A stretch of DNA of 64,000 nucleotides from an uncultured Lachnospiraceae bacterium (GCA_902760755.1 CACWHK010000001.1:1-64000), one strand, 5' to 3'. Positions 16,978-26,273 are shown, counted from the first letter of the stretch. Notes: generated from the letters alone by a model not told the origin. Translations and numbers: made by a program.

Positions 16978-17937
16978 ATGAATTATAAAGCTACGATCGA
17001 TCAGAAGGCAGAGGGACTGCATCTGGAGGATACGAACATTTCCATCGGGAAGGAAGGAATCGGCTTCGGAAAAGGCCGGATCGACTTTGCGGAGGTGGCC
17101 GGGATCAAGCCCATCAACCACAGAGTCTATATCGAAGCACTGGACGGCAGGGAAACGGAGATTTCCATGCTGGGCTTCTCCTTCGATGGGTTTTGGGAGG
17201 AACTGGTGAAGCTGTTCGGAGAACGTACCGGGGATGCACTCTTTATCGAGGAAGAGAAGCTGATGGACTGCGAGGGAGAATATGAGCTGCCGGCAAGCAG
17301 TATCGCGCCCAGGGAAGCCGGACGGGGGAGGATACAGCTTTACACCGATGCCCTCTGCATCCTGCCCGTGAGCAGTCATGCTGTACGGGTTCCTCTTTGT
17401 TATGCGGAGGAGATCACTTTGGAGGGATATATTCTGCGGATCCGTATGCGTACGGGAGAGATCTACACCGTGGGCCGTATGGGCTATGATACTCGGCCAT
17501 TTGCGGAACGCTGCATAAAGCAGGCGAAGAAAACCAAAGAAGCCAGAGAAAAGCAGCTGAAAGGCCTGCAGGTTCAGGAACCCTTTACGGAGAAGGGACT
17601 GTTCCGTACTGCACAGACCGAAGAATACTGGCTGTCCGCCTACGGAAAAAACTGCTGTGCCGTGGAACTCTTCACCAGGGATAAGGCAGCTACCTACCTG
17701 TATCGCTTTGAAGACCGTCGGCTCTTCACCTTCCGCCTGGAAGAAGCCATGGAAGCCGTGGGCAGCCACCGCGAGATCATCTTCCTCTCCGCCGAAGAAC
17801 TCACCGACAAACCCCTGTACCGCATGGCTATCCATCGCTCCGAAGCCGTCCGCTTCCTCCGCAGCTGCACCGCCGGAAGGATCATCCACACCTCCTCCCA
17901 CAAAGAGAAACTTAACGAGTTTCTCTCTTCATCATAA
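16978..17937 (+). CDS. protein of unknown function (possible PH-like fold)
   Basis: A 319-residue soluble protein that I do not recognise. Alternating hydrophobic strands in the first 60 residues (KAEGLHLEDTNISIG...IDFAEVAGI) and again near 110-165 suggest two PH-like beta domains, followed by a helical charged stretch (KQAKKTKEAREKQ) and a C-terminal domain. The frame is open upstream to 16819, but the start is set at ATG 16978: GGGAGGG is 5 nt upstream and the terminator at 16903-16942 rules out earlier starts. Toward the end codons become richer in C-ending triplets than in neighbouring unknown genes. No transmembrane segment is seen. Confidence 0.6.
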   Translation: MNYKATIDQKAEGLHLEDTNISIGKEGIGFGKGRIDFAEVAGIKPINHRVYIEALDGRETEISMLGFSFDGFWEELVKLFGERTGDALFIEEEKLMDCEGEYELPASSIAPREAGRGRIQLYTDALCILPVSSHAVRVPLCYAEEITLEGYILRIRMRTGEIYTVGRMGYDTRPFAERCIKQAKKTKEAREKQLKGLQVQEPFTEKGLFRTAQTEEYWLSAYGKNCCAVELFTRDKAATYLYRFEDRRLFTFRLEEAMEAVGSHREIIFLSAEELTDKPLYRMAIHRSEAVRFLRSCTAGRIIHTSSHKEKLNEFLSSS

Positions 17938-17942
17938 ATATA

Positions 17943-17972
17943 TTGAGAATCTTAAATAAAATGTGCTATAAT
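17943..17972 (+). promoter_or_regulatory. leuS promoter
   Basis: TTGAGA (17943-17948), 18 bp, TATAAT (17967-17972). The leader to the ATG at 18008 is only about 30 nt, too short for a T-box. Confidence 0.7.
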
Positions 17973-18007
17973 ACACTTTTGTATAATCTCTTTGGAGGAC
18001 AAAACCA

Positions 18008-20440
18008 ATGGCAAAGTATAACCATAAGCTGATCGAGGCAAAATGGACCAAGAAGTGGGAAGAAAACCCCATCAATGTGAACGACGGTAAGAAAGAAAAG
18101 TACTACTGTCTGGATATGTTCCCGTACCCCTCCGGTAACGGCCTTCACGTAGGCCACTGGAGAGGCTACGTCATTTCCGACGTGTGGAGCCGCTATCAGC
18201 TGATGCATGATAAATACGTGATCCATCCCATGGGCTGGGATGCCTTCGGACTTCCGGCAGAAAACTACGCCATCAAGAACGGTGTGCATCCTGCGATCTC
18301 CACGGCATCCAACGTCGCCAACATCAAGCGTCAGATCCAGCAGATCGCTGCCATCTATGACTGGGATATGGAAGTAAACACCACGGATCCCGAGTTCTAT
18401 AAGTGGACCCAGTGGATCTTCGTTCAGATGTTCAAGAAGGGACTGGCTTATGAGAAGGAGATGCCTATCAACTGGTGCCCTTCCTGCAAGACCGGTCTTG
18501 CAAACGAAGAGGTAAAGGAAGGTAAATGTGAGCGCTGCGGTGCTGACGTTACCAAGAAGAACCTTCGTCAGTGGATGCTGAAGATCACAGCCTATGCTGA
18601 CCGTCTTCTGGCAGATCTGGATAAACTGGACTGGCCGGAGAAGGTAAAGAAGATGCAGACGGAGTGGATCGGTAAGTCCAAGGGCGCGGAGGTAGACTTC
18701 AAGCTGGAGGGACGCGAGGATTCCATCCGTGTGTATACCACCCGCCCGGATACCCTGTATGGTGCCACATTTATGGTGCTTGCCCCCGAGCATAAGCTGG
18801 CAGCAGGACTTGCAACCCCGGAGACTAAGGAAGCAGTGGATGCCTATATCTACCAGACATCCCTTCGTTCCTCTGTTGACCGTATGGCAGATAAGGAGAA
18901 GACCGGCGTCTTCACCGGAAGCTATGCCATCAACCCGCTGAACGGAGCCAAGGTTCCCATCTGGCTTTCTGACTATGTACTGGCAGACTACGGAACCGGT
19001 GCCATCATGTGCGTACCTGCCCATGATGACCGTGACTTTGAATTCGCAAAGAAGTTCAACCTCCCCATCATTCAGGTTATCGCAAAGGACGGTGTGGAGA
19101 TTCCCGATATGCAGGAGGCTTATACCGAGGCTTCCGGCGTTATGATCAATTCCGGTGACTGGAACGGCATGGAATCCTCCGTGCTGAAGGAGGAAGCTCC
19201 CCAGTACATCGAGGATAAGGGCTATGGCAAGGCAACCGTGAACTACAAGCTGCGTGACTGGGTATTCTCCCGTCAGCGTTACTGGGGTGAGCCGATCCCC
19301 ATCGTTCACTGCCCGGATTGCGGAGCCGTTCCGGTTCCCGAGGATCAGCTGCCGCTTCTTCTTCCGGATGTGGAGAAGTACGAGCCTACAGGTACCGGCG
19401 AATCACCGCTTGCTGCCATTGACAGCTGGGTGAATACCACCTGTCCCTGCTGCGGTAAGCCGGCAAAGCGGGAGACGAACACCATGCCCCAGTGGGCAGG
19501 CTCCTCCTGGTATTTCCTGCGTTACGTGGACAGCAAGAATAAGAATGAACTGGTGAGCAAGGAGAAGGCAGATAAGTACCTTCCGGTAGATATGTATATC
19601 GGTGGTGTTGAGCATGCCGTGCTTCACCTGCTTTACTCCAGATTCTATACCAAGTTCCTGTATGATATCGGAGCCGTAAGCTTCGACGAGCCGTTTAAGA
19701 AGCTCTTCAATCAGGGTATGATCTGCGGCCGCGACAAGGTGACCGGCGCACCCACCAAGATGAGTAAGTCCCTCGGAAATATTGTTTCTCCGGATGACAT
19801 TGTAGAAGAGTACGGCTGTGATACACTGCGTCTCTATGAGCTCTTCGTAGGGCCTCCGGAACTGGATTCCATCTGGGATGATGCCGGAATTGACGGAATC
19901 TTCCGTTTTATCCGCCGGTTCTACACCATGGTGACCGAGAACCTCGAGAAGGATGCGGCTGAGACACCGGAGCTGCTGCAGCTGCGACATGGACTTACAA
20001 AGGCCATCTCCCAGCGTCTTGAGAGCTTCAGCCTGAATACGGTGATCTCCGCATTTATGGAGTATAACAATAAGTTTGTGGATCTGACCAAGACCACCGG
20101 CGTGGACAAGGAGACTCTGAAGGTGATGGTTCGCCTGATCGCTCCCTTCGCACCGCACATCGCAGAGGAGCTCTGGGAGGCTCTCGGCGGAACAGAAACT
20201 GTCTTCCATGAGACCTGGCCGGAGTATGACGAGAAGTACCTGGTGGTTGATACCATCGAGCTTCCGGTACAGATCAACGGTAAGACCCGTGCGACAGTAC
20301 AGGTTCCTGCAGATGCCGATAAGGATGCAATCCTTGCAGCAGGTAAGGAAGCCATCGCTTCCCGCCTGGAGGGCTTCACCATCGTGAAGGAGATCTATGT
20401 ACCGAAGAAGATCATCAACATCGTAGTTAAGCCGCAGTAA
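18008..20440 (+). CDS. leuS: leucyl-tRNA synthetase
   Basis: An 810-residue class I synthetase that charges tRNA-Leu. PYPSGNGLHVGH near residues 38-49 is the HIGH-type motif and KMSKS near 584-588 is the second ATP-binding signature. The inserted CP1 editing domain is present, with TTRPDTLYGATF, and zinc-finger Cys pairs occur (CPSC...CERC and CPDC...CPCC). Length is usual for bacteria. GGAGG lies before the ATG. It is a single-gene unit with its own promoter and terminator. Unlike many Firmicutes leuS genes it has no T-box leader. Confidence 0.97.
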   Translation: MAKYNHKLIEAKWTKKWEENPINVNDGKKEKYYCLDMFPYPSGNGLHVGHWRGYVISDVWSRYQLMHDKYVIHPMGWDAFGLPAENYAIKNGVHPAISTASNVANIKRQIQQIAAIYDWDMEVNTTDPEFYKWTQWIFVQMFKKGLAYEKEMPINWCPSCKTGLANEEVKEGKCERCGADVTKKNLRQWMLKITAYADRLLADLDKLDWPEKVKKMQTEWIGKSKGAEVDFKLEGREDSIRVYTTRPDTLYGATFMVLAPEHKLAAGLATPETKEAVDAYIYQTSLRSSVDRMADKEKTGVFTGSYAINPLNGAKVPIWLSDYVLADYGTGAIMCVPAHDDRDFEFAKKFNLPIIQVIAKDGVEIPDMQEAYTEASGVMINSGDWNGMESSVLKEEAPQYIEDKGYGKATVNYKLRDWVFSRQRYWGEPIPIVHCPDCGAVPVPEDQLPLLLPDVEKYEPTGTGESPLAAIDSWVNTTCPCCGKPAKRETNTMPQWAGSSWYFLRYVDSKNKNELVSKEKADKYLPVDMYIGGVEHAVLHLLYSRFYTKFLYDIGAVSFDEPFKKLFNQGMICGRDKVTGAPTKMSKSLGNIVSPDDIVEEYGCDTLRLYELFVGPPELDSIWDDAGIDGIFRFIRRFYTMVTENLEKDAAETPELLQLRHGLTKAISQRLESFSLNTVISAFMEYNNKFVDLTKTTGVDKETLKVMVRLIAPFAPHIAEELWEALGGTETVFHETWPEYDEKYLVVDTIELPVQINGKTRATVQVPADADKDAILAAGKEAIASRLEGFTIVKEIYVPKKIINIVVKPQ

Positions 20441-20457
20441 ATTCATTTCAAACACAG

Positions 20458-20494
20458 GACCGGAAACTGATTTGAGTTTCCGGTCTTTTTTTTT
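20458..20494 (+). terminator. leuS terminator
   Basis: GACCGGAAAC (20458-20467) pairs perfectly with GTTTCCGGTC (20476-20485) around an 8-nt loop, followed by nine T's. A strong intrinsic terminator. Confidence 0.95.
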
Positions 20495-20570
20495 GTGATC
20501 CTCTCGAAAAGCAAAATGAAATATGATACTATGGTATAGAAAACATTTTCAAGGATCAGAGGAGACGCGT

Positions 20571-20846
20571 ATGCAGGTAGCATATATTACAGGAACCAGA
20601 GGACATTTGATCATAGAGCTGACGGACGGGAGGCTTGTATATGCTCCGGGGGAGCTTACCATGGATGCAAGGTTCTATGTTAATATCAGTGGGGACTGGT
20701 ATTGGGCAAAGGAATCCGCGAGAGAATCCGTGCTGCCGGACGCATCTGATTTTTATGGAGCTGTCTCCGGAAACGAGAAAGAAGAGCTGATACACGCAGT
20801 TGAGATGCATCAGAAGCCGGGAAGTGTACGGATTATTTTTGACTGA
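20571..20846 (+). CDS. Imm74-like immunity-type small protein
   Basis: A 91-residue protein. GTRGHLIIE, DGR, GEL, a conserved Trp pair (DWYWAK), NEKEELIHA and a final IIFD match my memory of Imm74, a family found beside polymorphic toxins. If so it would bind and neutralise a toxin in the cytosol. No toxin gene is present on either side, so it would be an orphan. The start is ATG 20571 with AGAGGAGA upstream; a longer frame from 20523 lacks a ribosome site. The family call rests on pattern recognition only. Confidence 0.5.
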   Translation: MQVAYITGTRGHLIIELTDGRLVYAPGELTMDARFYVNISGDWYWAKESARESVLPDASDFYGAVSGNEKEELIHAVEMHQKPGSVRIIFD

Positions 20847-20871
20847 TCACGATAGAATGGAGGACTTGGCC

Positions 20872-20952
20872 ATGCCGGATACGATTACATTTACGATACC
20901 GAAACAGAAGAATACCGCAAGCAGGGCGGAAACCCTGGAGGGCGAGGAATAA
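20872..20952 (+). CDS. 26-residue small protein, unknown
   Basis: A short frame starting MPDTITFTIPKQKN and ending in an acidic ETLEGEE. ATGGAGG at 20857-20863 sits 8 nt before the ATG, as good as any site in the window, and it lies 25 nt behind the Imm74-like gene on the same strand. It ends just before a terminator. It may be a real small protein, or a remnant of a longer gene cut down by deletion. Confidence 0.45.
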   Translation: MPDTITFTIPKQKNTASRAETLEGEE

Positions 20953-20956
20953 AAGG

Positions 20957-20984
20957 AACGGAGCATCTTAGTCGATGCTCCGTT
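20957..20984. terminator. bidirectional terminator between converging genes
   Basis: AACGGAGCATC (20957-20967) pairs perfectly with GATGCTCCGTT (20974-20984), loop of six, followed by CTTT. The MATE gene's stop codon lies in the loop. Confidence 0.75.
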
Positions 20985-22332
20985 CTTTCGGGAAGTATTT
21001 TCGGAAAGTTATTATGAATAGGATCACCGCCAGAGTGGCAGCGATATAGTCGGTTACCGGCTGGGTCATCGCTGCCATTCGTGCTGTATCAAAGCATGTG
21101 GTGAAGATGATCAGCATCGGATAGTAGATGATGCCCTGACGTGAGATCGACAGGATCAGGGACGGAACCATGGCTCCCGTGGACTGGATCGCATTGATCA
21201 TAACAAAGAGCAGTCCGATCACGGGGCCGGACAGGATGTACACCCGGGAGAATTCAAAGCCGTAGGCGTAGGCCTCCGGTTCCTCCAGGATGAAGCGTAC
21301 CAGCGGACCGGCAAAGACATAGCAGACCACGGTCATGACGATGCTCATGATAAATGCAACGATCAGCGTGAACCTGAGAACCGCCAGATACCGTTTTCGC
21401 ATCCTTGCGCCGAAGCAGAAGCCCAGCAGCGGCTGTATGCCGACACCGACGCCGATCAGGAGCATGACGCAGATCGTGTTTACCTTCATGGCAACACCTA
21501 AGCCTGCAACGGCCATATCGCCGTAGCCTGCCATGACCTTATTGATCACGATGTTCGAGGTGCTCATCAGCACGGAGTTAAGCGCCGCCGGGATACCGAT
21601 GGCCAGAACACCGAGAGAGACGGTACGTTTGATCGTAAAATGCTTCAGACGGACGGACAGCATGGAGCGTTTGGAGCAAAGGTGCGAGATGTAGAAGAGG
21701 GCCGAGACGATGTTTCCGAGCACGGTTGCAAGAGCCGCACCGGATACCGTCCAGTCCAGCGTCAGGATCAGGATCGGGTCCAGAATGATATTCACCAGGT
21801 TTCCGACGATCATTCCGGTCATGGCGGTCTTCGGATGCCCCTCCGCACGTATGATGTTACTGAATGCGTTGCTGATAATAAGGAATGGAATTCCGAAAGC
21901 CACGATGGTAAGATACTGCTTTGTGAATTCCAGAGAATCATCGCTGGCACCCACGGCACGGGCTACCGGTTCTGCAAAGAGAAGGATTCCGCCCAGAGAA
22001 ATGACACCGATCACGGTACCACCCCAGAAGCAGAAGCTGGATGCACGTTTCGCCATCTCATGTTCTCCCTCACCAAGCTTTCGGGAAATAAGAGAGGTTC
22101 CTCCGATCCCGAAGAGCATACCGATGGCCATGAACAGCAGGAACACGGGAGTGGCCAGTGAGACCGCTGTAACCATCAGTGCATTCTTGGTCTGACCGAT
22201 GAAGACGGTATCTGCCAGGTTATAGAGCAGTACCATCAGCATACTGATGATGGACGGAATGATGTTTGAAAATACGGCTTTCGGAACAGGCGCGTTCCGG
22301 AAAAACTCCATGGATTTTTCGGGTGAATTCAT
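20968..22332 (-). CDS. MATE-family multidrug/Na+ efflux transporter
   Basis: A 454-residue integral membrane protein with about twelve hydrophobic segments and the repeated MATE halves. The opening VPKAVFSNIIPSIISMLMVLLYNLADTVFIGQ resembles the family's first helix pair. Such carriers export drugs or metabolites using Na+ or H+ gradients; this one's substrate is unknown. The ATG at 22332 is preferred over a TTG at 22350 because AGGA lies 8 nt before it. It faces away from the AI-2E-family gene across a shared promoter region. Confidence 0.88.
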   Translation of the reverse strand: MNSPEKSMEFFRNAPVPKAVFSNIIPSIISMLMVLLYNLADTVFIGQTKNALMVTAVSLATPVFLLFMAIGMLFGIGGTSLISRKLGEGEHEMAKRASSFCFWGGTVIGVISLGGILLFAEPVARAVGASDDSLEFTKQYLTIVAFGIPFLIISNAFSNIIRAEGHPKTAMTGMIVGNLVNIILDPILILTLDWTVSGAALATVLGNIVSALFYISHLCSKRSMLSVRLKHFTIKRTVSLGVLAIGIPAALNSVLMSTSNIVINKVMAGYGDMAVAGLGVAMKVNTICVMLLIGVGVGIQPLLGFCFGARMRKRYLAVLRFTLIVAFIMSIVMTVVCYVFAGPLVRFILEEPEAYAYGFEFSRVYILSGPVIGLLFVMINAIQSTGAMVPSLILSISRQGIIYYPMLIIFTTCFDTARMAAMTQPVTDYIAATLAVILFIITFRKYFPKERSID

Positions 22333-22379
22333 AGTGGATATCCTGATCAAAATGATTGTTCATGAAATGTAACTTCCAT

Positions 22380-22408
22380 ATTATAGTCATTCTCCACCAA
22401 TTTGTAAA
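22380..22408 (-). promoter_or_regulatory. MATE gene promoter
   Basis: On the minus strand TTTACA (22403-22408), 17 bp, TATAAT (22380-22385). Confidence 0.7.
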
Positions 22409-22414
22409 TAAGAT

Positions 22415-22443
22415 TTGTACAAATGTGATATCTGTGGTAGAAT
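22415..22443 (+). promoter_or_regulatory. promoter for second AI-2E-family gene
   Basis: TTGTAC (22415-22420), 17 bp, TAGAAT (22438-22443). It is back to back with the MATE promoter at 22380-22408, the two -35 boxes being 6 bp apart. Confidence 0.65.
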
Positions 22444-22491
22444 CAAATGGATTGCGAACAATACAACAGGGTTTTGTCATCGGGGGATCTT

Positions 22492-23892
22492 ATGAAGTTT
22501 AAAAAAGAATGGTTACAACATAGATGGGTCGGAAATGCCATCGCGATCTGTATCGGCGTGGTGCTTTTCGTCCTTTTGGAGCACCTTAGCACCGTGTTCG
22601 GCTGGGTAGGAGGAATCTTCCGGTTCCTGACGCCGGTGATCATTGGTCTTGCGATCGCATATGTCATCGATCCGCTGGCCCGGCTCTTTGAGCATCATCT
22701 GTTCAGGGGACTGAAATCCTGGCAGCTGCGGCGTATGCTTGCGGTGACGCTGGCACTGATCCTGATCCTGGTTCTGGTGGTCATGCTGATGGTGTATCTG
22801 ATCCCGCAGCTGGTGGACAGTATCTCACAGTTTGTCGGAAATCTGGGAACCTATTCCGATCAGCTGAAAAAATGGATTGAAGGCGTCGGGGAGAAGTTTC
22901 CGAAGCTTCCGATCAATCCCGCAAAGATCAACGGCTTTCTGGATGATATCACCAAGAATCTCATGACCTGGATCGGGGATAATAAGGAAGTGATCCTGAA
23001 TAAGGGACTTGATTTCGGAAGCGGTCTTGTGACATTTATCCTTGGCCTCATCCTTGCAATCTACTTCCTGTTCGGTAAGTACTTCCTGGTGGCAGGAGGC
23101 AAGCGGTTCCTTCGTGCATCCATGCCTGCAGAGCGGTACTCGGGAACCATGCGGTTCTTCTCCCGCTGCAATGCCATCATGACACGTTATGTGGCCTTTG
23201 ACGTACTGGATGGTATCATCATCGGCGTTGTAAACGGTGTCTTCATGGCCATCATGGGCATGCCCTATGTTGTGCTGATCTCCGTGGTCGTTGGTGTTAC
23301 AAATCTGGCTCCGACCTTCGGACCTCTGGTGGGTGCGGTGATCGGTTCCTTCATTCTCTTACTTGTGAATCCGTGGGATGCGCTGATCTTCCTGGTCTTC
23401 ACGCTCATCCTTCAGACCATTGACGGATATGTACTGAAGCCGAAGCTCTTCGGAGATTCTCTCGGGGTATCCAGTGTTGTGATCCTGGTCTTCATTATCA
23501 TCGGCGGTCGTATGTTCGGCATCATGGGTGTGCTGCTTTCCATTCCCATCGCAGCCATCGTAGACTTCTCGTACCATGATTACTTCCTGGCCTGGATGGA
23601 GCAAAGGCGCGGCATCAAGGACGGTGACGCGGAGACTCCGGAGGCAGAATCCGAGAAATCCAGACAGCAGCTGGAAGCCAGAGAGCAGCAGCGTGGTGAA
23701 AAGCTGGAGGAGTGGAAGGAAGCCCGAAAGCAGGAGAAGGAGCAGGAGAAGCAGGAGAAGGAACTGGAGAAGTTGGAAAAGGAAGCGAAGAAGCAGGAGA
23801 AGGGGCAGGTAAAAGAAGCTAAGAAGCAGGAAAAGGAACTGGCGAAGGAGGCTGTAAAGTCTTCGAAGTCAGAAGAAAATGATGATGAATAA
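22492..23892 (+). CDS. AI-2E transporter family membrane protein (second copy)
   Basis: A 466-residue paralogue of the protein at 6037. It shares the two N-terminal helices with LEHLSTVFGWVGGIF, the MPYVVLISVVVGVTNLAPTF core and the LGVSSVVILVFIIIGG helix. The last 90 residues are a Lys/Glu-rich coiled-coil-like tail built from EKQEKELEK-type repeats, facing the cytoplasm by the expected topology. The start is ATG 22492 with GGGGG 7 nt upstream; the ATG at 22447 precedes it without a ribosome site. Substrate unknown. Confidence 0.82.
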   Translation: MKFKKEWLQHRWVGNAIAICIGVVLFVLLEHLSTVFGWVGGIFRFLTPVIIGLAIAYVIDPLARLFEHHLFRGLKSWQLRRMLAVTLALILILVLVVMLMVYLIPQLVDSISQFVGNLGTYSDQLKKWIEGVGEKFPKLPINPAKINGFLDDITKNLMTWIGDNKEVILNKGLDFGSGLVTFILGLILAIYFLFGKYFLVAGGKRFLRASMPAERYSGTMRFFSRCNAIMTRYVAFDVLDGIIIGVVNGVFMAIMGMPYVVLISVVVGVTNLAPTFGPLVGAVIGSFILLLVNPWDALIFLVFTLILQTIDGYVLKPKLFGDSLGVSSVVILVFIIIGGRMFGIMGVLLSIPIAAIVDFSYHDYFLAWMEQRRGIKDGDAETPEAESEKSRQQLEAREQQRGEKLEEWKEARKQEKEQEKQEKELEKLEKEAKKQEKGQVKEAKKQEKELAKEAVKSSKSEENDDE

Positions 23893-23902
23893 GAAGAAAG
23901 GC

Positions 23903-23931
23903 TTGAAAGTCTTAATAAAATGAGCTATAAT
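23903..23931 (+). promoter_or_regulatory. promoter for the OFA-type carrier
   Basis: TTGAAA (23903-23908), 17 bp, TATAAT (23926-23931). The -10 overlaps the left arm of the following terminator hairpin. Confidence 0.75.
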
Positions 23932-23969
23932 CTCCATTTGGGTTTTGTACCCGAATGGAGATTGTTTTT
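23929..23969 (+). terminator. terminator overlapping the next promoter
   Basis: AATCTCCATT (23929-23938) pairs perfectly with AATGGAGATT (23954-23963), with an inner GGG/CCC, followed by GTTTTT. It can end the AI-2E-family transcript. RNA from the new promoter would start at about 23938, after most of the left arm, and so escape termination. Confidence 0.75.
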
Positions 23970-23987
23970 CAGAAGAGGAGAGTCGTC

Positions 23988-25355
23988 ATGGGCGAAGAGA
24001 ATGTAAAAACCGGCGGCTGGCGCTCCAATAAGTGGGTTCGCGCAGCTATCCCGGCACTGCTGCTGCACTGCAGTATCGGTACAGTTTACTGTTGGTCACT
24101 GTTTAGTCAGAATATAGCCGAGCATATCGGTTTTTCCAAGGGTGCAGTAGAGTGGGCATTCAGTTTTGCCATCTTCTTCCTTGGAATGTCTGCGGCTTTC
24201 CTTGGTAATTTCGTAGAGAAGGATATCCACAAGTCCTCCCTGATCGCAACCATCTGCTTCTCGGCAGGTATGGCACTGACCGGTCTTTTCATCTACCTGG
24301 GTGGAGAGGGTCAGTCCCTTCACGGAAGTCCGGTGGTCCTGATCGGTATCTACTTCAGTTACGGTTTCATCATGGGTATCGGTCTCGGTACCGGTTATCT
24401 TTCCCCGGTTAAGACGCTGATGCTGTGGTTCAAGGATCGTAAGGGTCTGGCTACCGGCCTTGCAGTTGCGGGCTTCGGTGCAGCAAAGGCCATCGCAAGC
24501 CCCATCATGGAGGCTCTGCAGGAGAGCGTCGGAATCTATGTAATGTTCTGGATCCTGGCAGGCGTATACTTTGTCATGATGTTTGTAGGTCACCTGCTTC
24601 TGGCAAAGCCGGCAGGCTGGCATGAGCCCCAGGGCAAGGGCGAGAAGCCGAGTATCATGGCTGTTCTTAAGACAAAGCCCATCGGCAACTATATCGGTAT
24701 CTGGCTGATGTTCTACATCAATATCACCTGTGGTCTGGCGCTGATCTCTCAGGAGAAGTCCATCGTTAAGTGTATCGGTCTCATCGGATCCGTCGGTGTG
24801 ATCTCCACCTTCTCTGCAATCTTTAATGCAGGTGGTCGTCTCGGGTTCTCCGCATGGGCAGATACCATGAAGGACCGAAATACCATCTACAAGATGATCT
24901 TCATCCTGTCCATCGCATTTACCGCAATCGTTATGGTGACACAGGGTATCAAGAACGGCGAGGGAAATACGCTGCTGATCATCCTCGTGATCGCACTGAT
25001 CATGGTTGTAAATGCAGGCTACGGCGGAGGCTTCTCCAACGTACCGACACTGCTTTCCGATCATTACGGAATGGGATCCATCTCTGCGATCCACGGTATC
25101 ACACTTTCTGCCTGGGCATTTGCAGGTCTGACCGGTAACCAGGTGGCAACCCTGATCGTAAATAACACCGGTGAGTTTATTACACGTGTGGATGACGGTA
25201 AGGAATCCCTGGTCAATCCGGTGGGATATCAGAACGTGCTGTTCTTTACACTTGCACTTTATATCGTAGCCCTTCTGCTTTGCCTCTTCCTGGTTCGTCC
25301 GACGGACAAGGCGCTGGAAGCAAAGGCTGCAAAGAAGGCTGCAAAGCAGCAGTAA
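23988..25355 (+). CDS. OFA-family MFS transporter (oxalate/formate antiporter-like)
   Basis: A 455-residue twelve-helix carrier of the major facilitator superfamily. The first helix region IPALLLHCSIGTVYCWSLF and GYGGGFSNVPTLLSDHYG near residue 345 resemble the OFA group, which includes oxalate:formate exchangers but also many carriers of unknown monocarboxylates. GMGIGLGTGYLSP-like sequence (MGIGLGTGYLSP) lies in helix 4. The start ATG 23988 follows AAGAGGAGAG. It is a single gene between its own promoter and terminator. Substrate cannot be read from sequence. Confidence 0.82.
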   Translation: MGEENVKTGGWRSNKWVRAAIPALLLHCSIGTVYCWSLFSQNIAEHIGFSKGAVEWAFSFAIFFLGMSAAFLGNFVEKDIHKSSLIATICFSAGMALTGLFIYLGGEGQSLHGSPVVLIGIYFSYGFIMGIGLGTGYLSPVKTLMLWFKDRKGLATGLAVAGFGAAKAIASPIMEALQESVGIYVMFWILAGVYFVMMFVGHLLLAKPAGWHEPQGKGEKPSIMAVLKTKPIGNYIGIWLMFYINITCGLALISQEKSIVKCIGLIGSVGVISTFSAIFNAGGRLGFSAWADTMKDRNTIYKMIFILSIAFTAIVMVTQGIKNGEGNTLLIILVIALIMVVNAGYGGGFSNVPTLLSDHYGMGSISAIHGITLSAWAFAGLTGNQVATLIVNNTGEFITRVDDGKESLVNPVGYQNVLFFTLALYIVALLLCLFLVRPTDKALEAKAAKKAAKQQ

Positions 25356-25412
25356 TCCTGCGGTTCCGTAGAAAAATAGGATTGAAATCCATATTCAATC
25401 GTCAGAATTTAC

Positions 25413-25448
25413 AAAAAAGAAGAAGTGGCCCGGCGCCACTTCTTTTTT
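25413..25448. terminator. OFA carrier terminator
   Basis: AGAAGTGGC (25421-25429) pairs with GCCACTTCT (25435-25443); A's before and TTTTTT after make it work on both strands. Confidence 0.85.
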
Positions 25449-25475
25449 GTGCGGAAACAGTGTATAATCACGGAT

Positions 25476-26273
25476 ATGAAAAAGAAGAATCGTAACAAGC
25501 TCATATTGTTTATCGGGGTGGGTCTGATCATTGCGTTGACGGCTTTGCTTCTCTTTCTTCCGGGAGGGAAGAAGGATCCCGTAGATACCACGGCACTGGA
25601 TGGCCCTGCCACAGAGGAGGAACCGGCCGATATCAGTGACGTAACGGAGGAAATGACCGAGACACCCACGGAAGCGCCGGTTCTGATCACGGCCGTGCCT
25701 GCCACCGAATCCACGGAGGAACCGACAGAGGCTCCGGTGGATGGCGCGGGGTCCCATGCGGGGAAGCTGGGCAGCAGCTTCAACATCCCGGAGGGCTTCT
25801 ATGACATTTCTCCGAAGGGGTATCAGGAAGGCTACTTCTACGTGTTTGAGAATCCGGAACGTAAGATGCGGCTTCAGGTGGCGGAGTACCACTTGGAGGA
25901 GCGCAGAGTCGGATTTGACGGAGAGTATACGGTCTATCATAATATGTATAAGAACGATCCCGGGACGGATGTGACCTACGATAAGAAGGAAGATAATCAT
26001 TATGTGATCTCCGGGTATTCCGAGGATTACGCAAAGATTTTCTATATAGAAAGCTACAAATATGCGGATCGGAACGAGGTTCAGATTATGGCGGAGTATC
26101 CGAATGACGGATGGAAGGAAACCTGTGACGGGCTGCTGGATGTGCTTTTGGACAGCTACACCTATACCTTTATCTCGAATCCGGACCAGAAGCAGACGGA
26201 GGCGGATCCCTTTGCGGATCCATATGCAGATCCGGGAGAAGACCCAAATGGAGATTCGGCCTTCGGACAATAA
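25476..26273 (+). CDS. membrane-anchored extracellular protein of unknown function
   Basis: A 265-residue protein with a Lys/Arg-rich start and one hydrophobic helix (residues 9-28), without a lipobox. A Thr/Glu/Pro-rich linker (about 33-92) leads to a folded domain (STARTING near FNIPEGFYDISPKGYQEGYFYVF) and an acidic DPFADPYADPGEDP tail. So it is probably tethered outside the membrane. Not recognised. There is no ribosome site before the ATG, and TATAAT at 25463-25468 is 7 nt upstream, so the message might be leaderless. It precedes the DUF4317 gene by 18 nt. Confidence 0.6.
   Translation: MKKKNRNKLILFIGVGLIIALTALLLFLPGGKKDPVDTTALDGPATEEEPADISDVTEEMTETPTEAPVLITAVPATESTEEPTEAPVDGAGSHAGKLGSSFNIPEGFYDISPKGYQEGYFYVFENPERKMRLQVAEYHLEERRVGFDGEYTVYHNMYKNDPGTDVTYDKKEDNHYVISGYSEDYAKIFYIESYKYADRNEVQIMAEYPNDGWKETCDGLLDVLLDSYTYTFISNPDQKQTEADPFADPYADPGEDPNGDSAFGQ

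Noticed and set aside
17973-18007. T-box leader for leuS
   Set aside because: The transcribed leader is only about 35 nt; a T-box needs some 200 nt plus a terminator/antiterminator.
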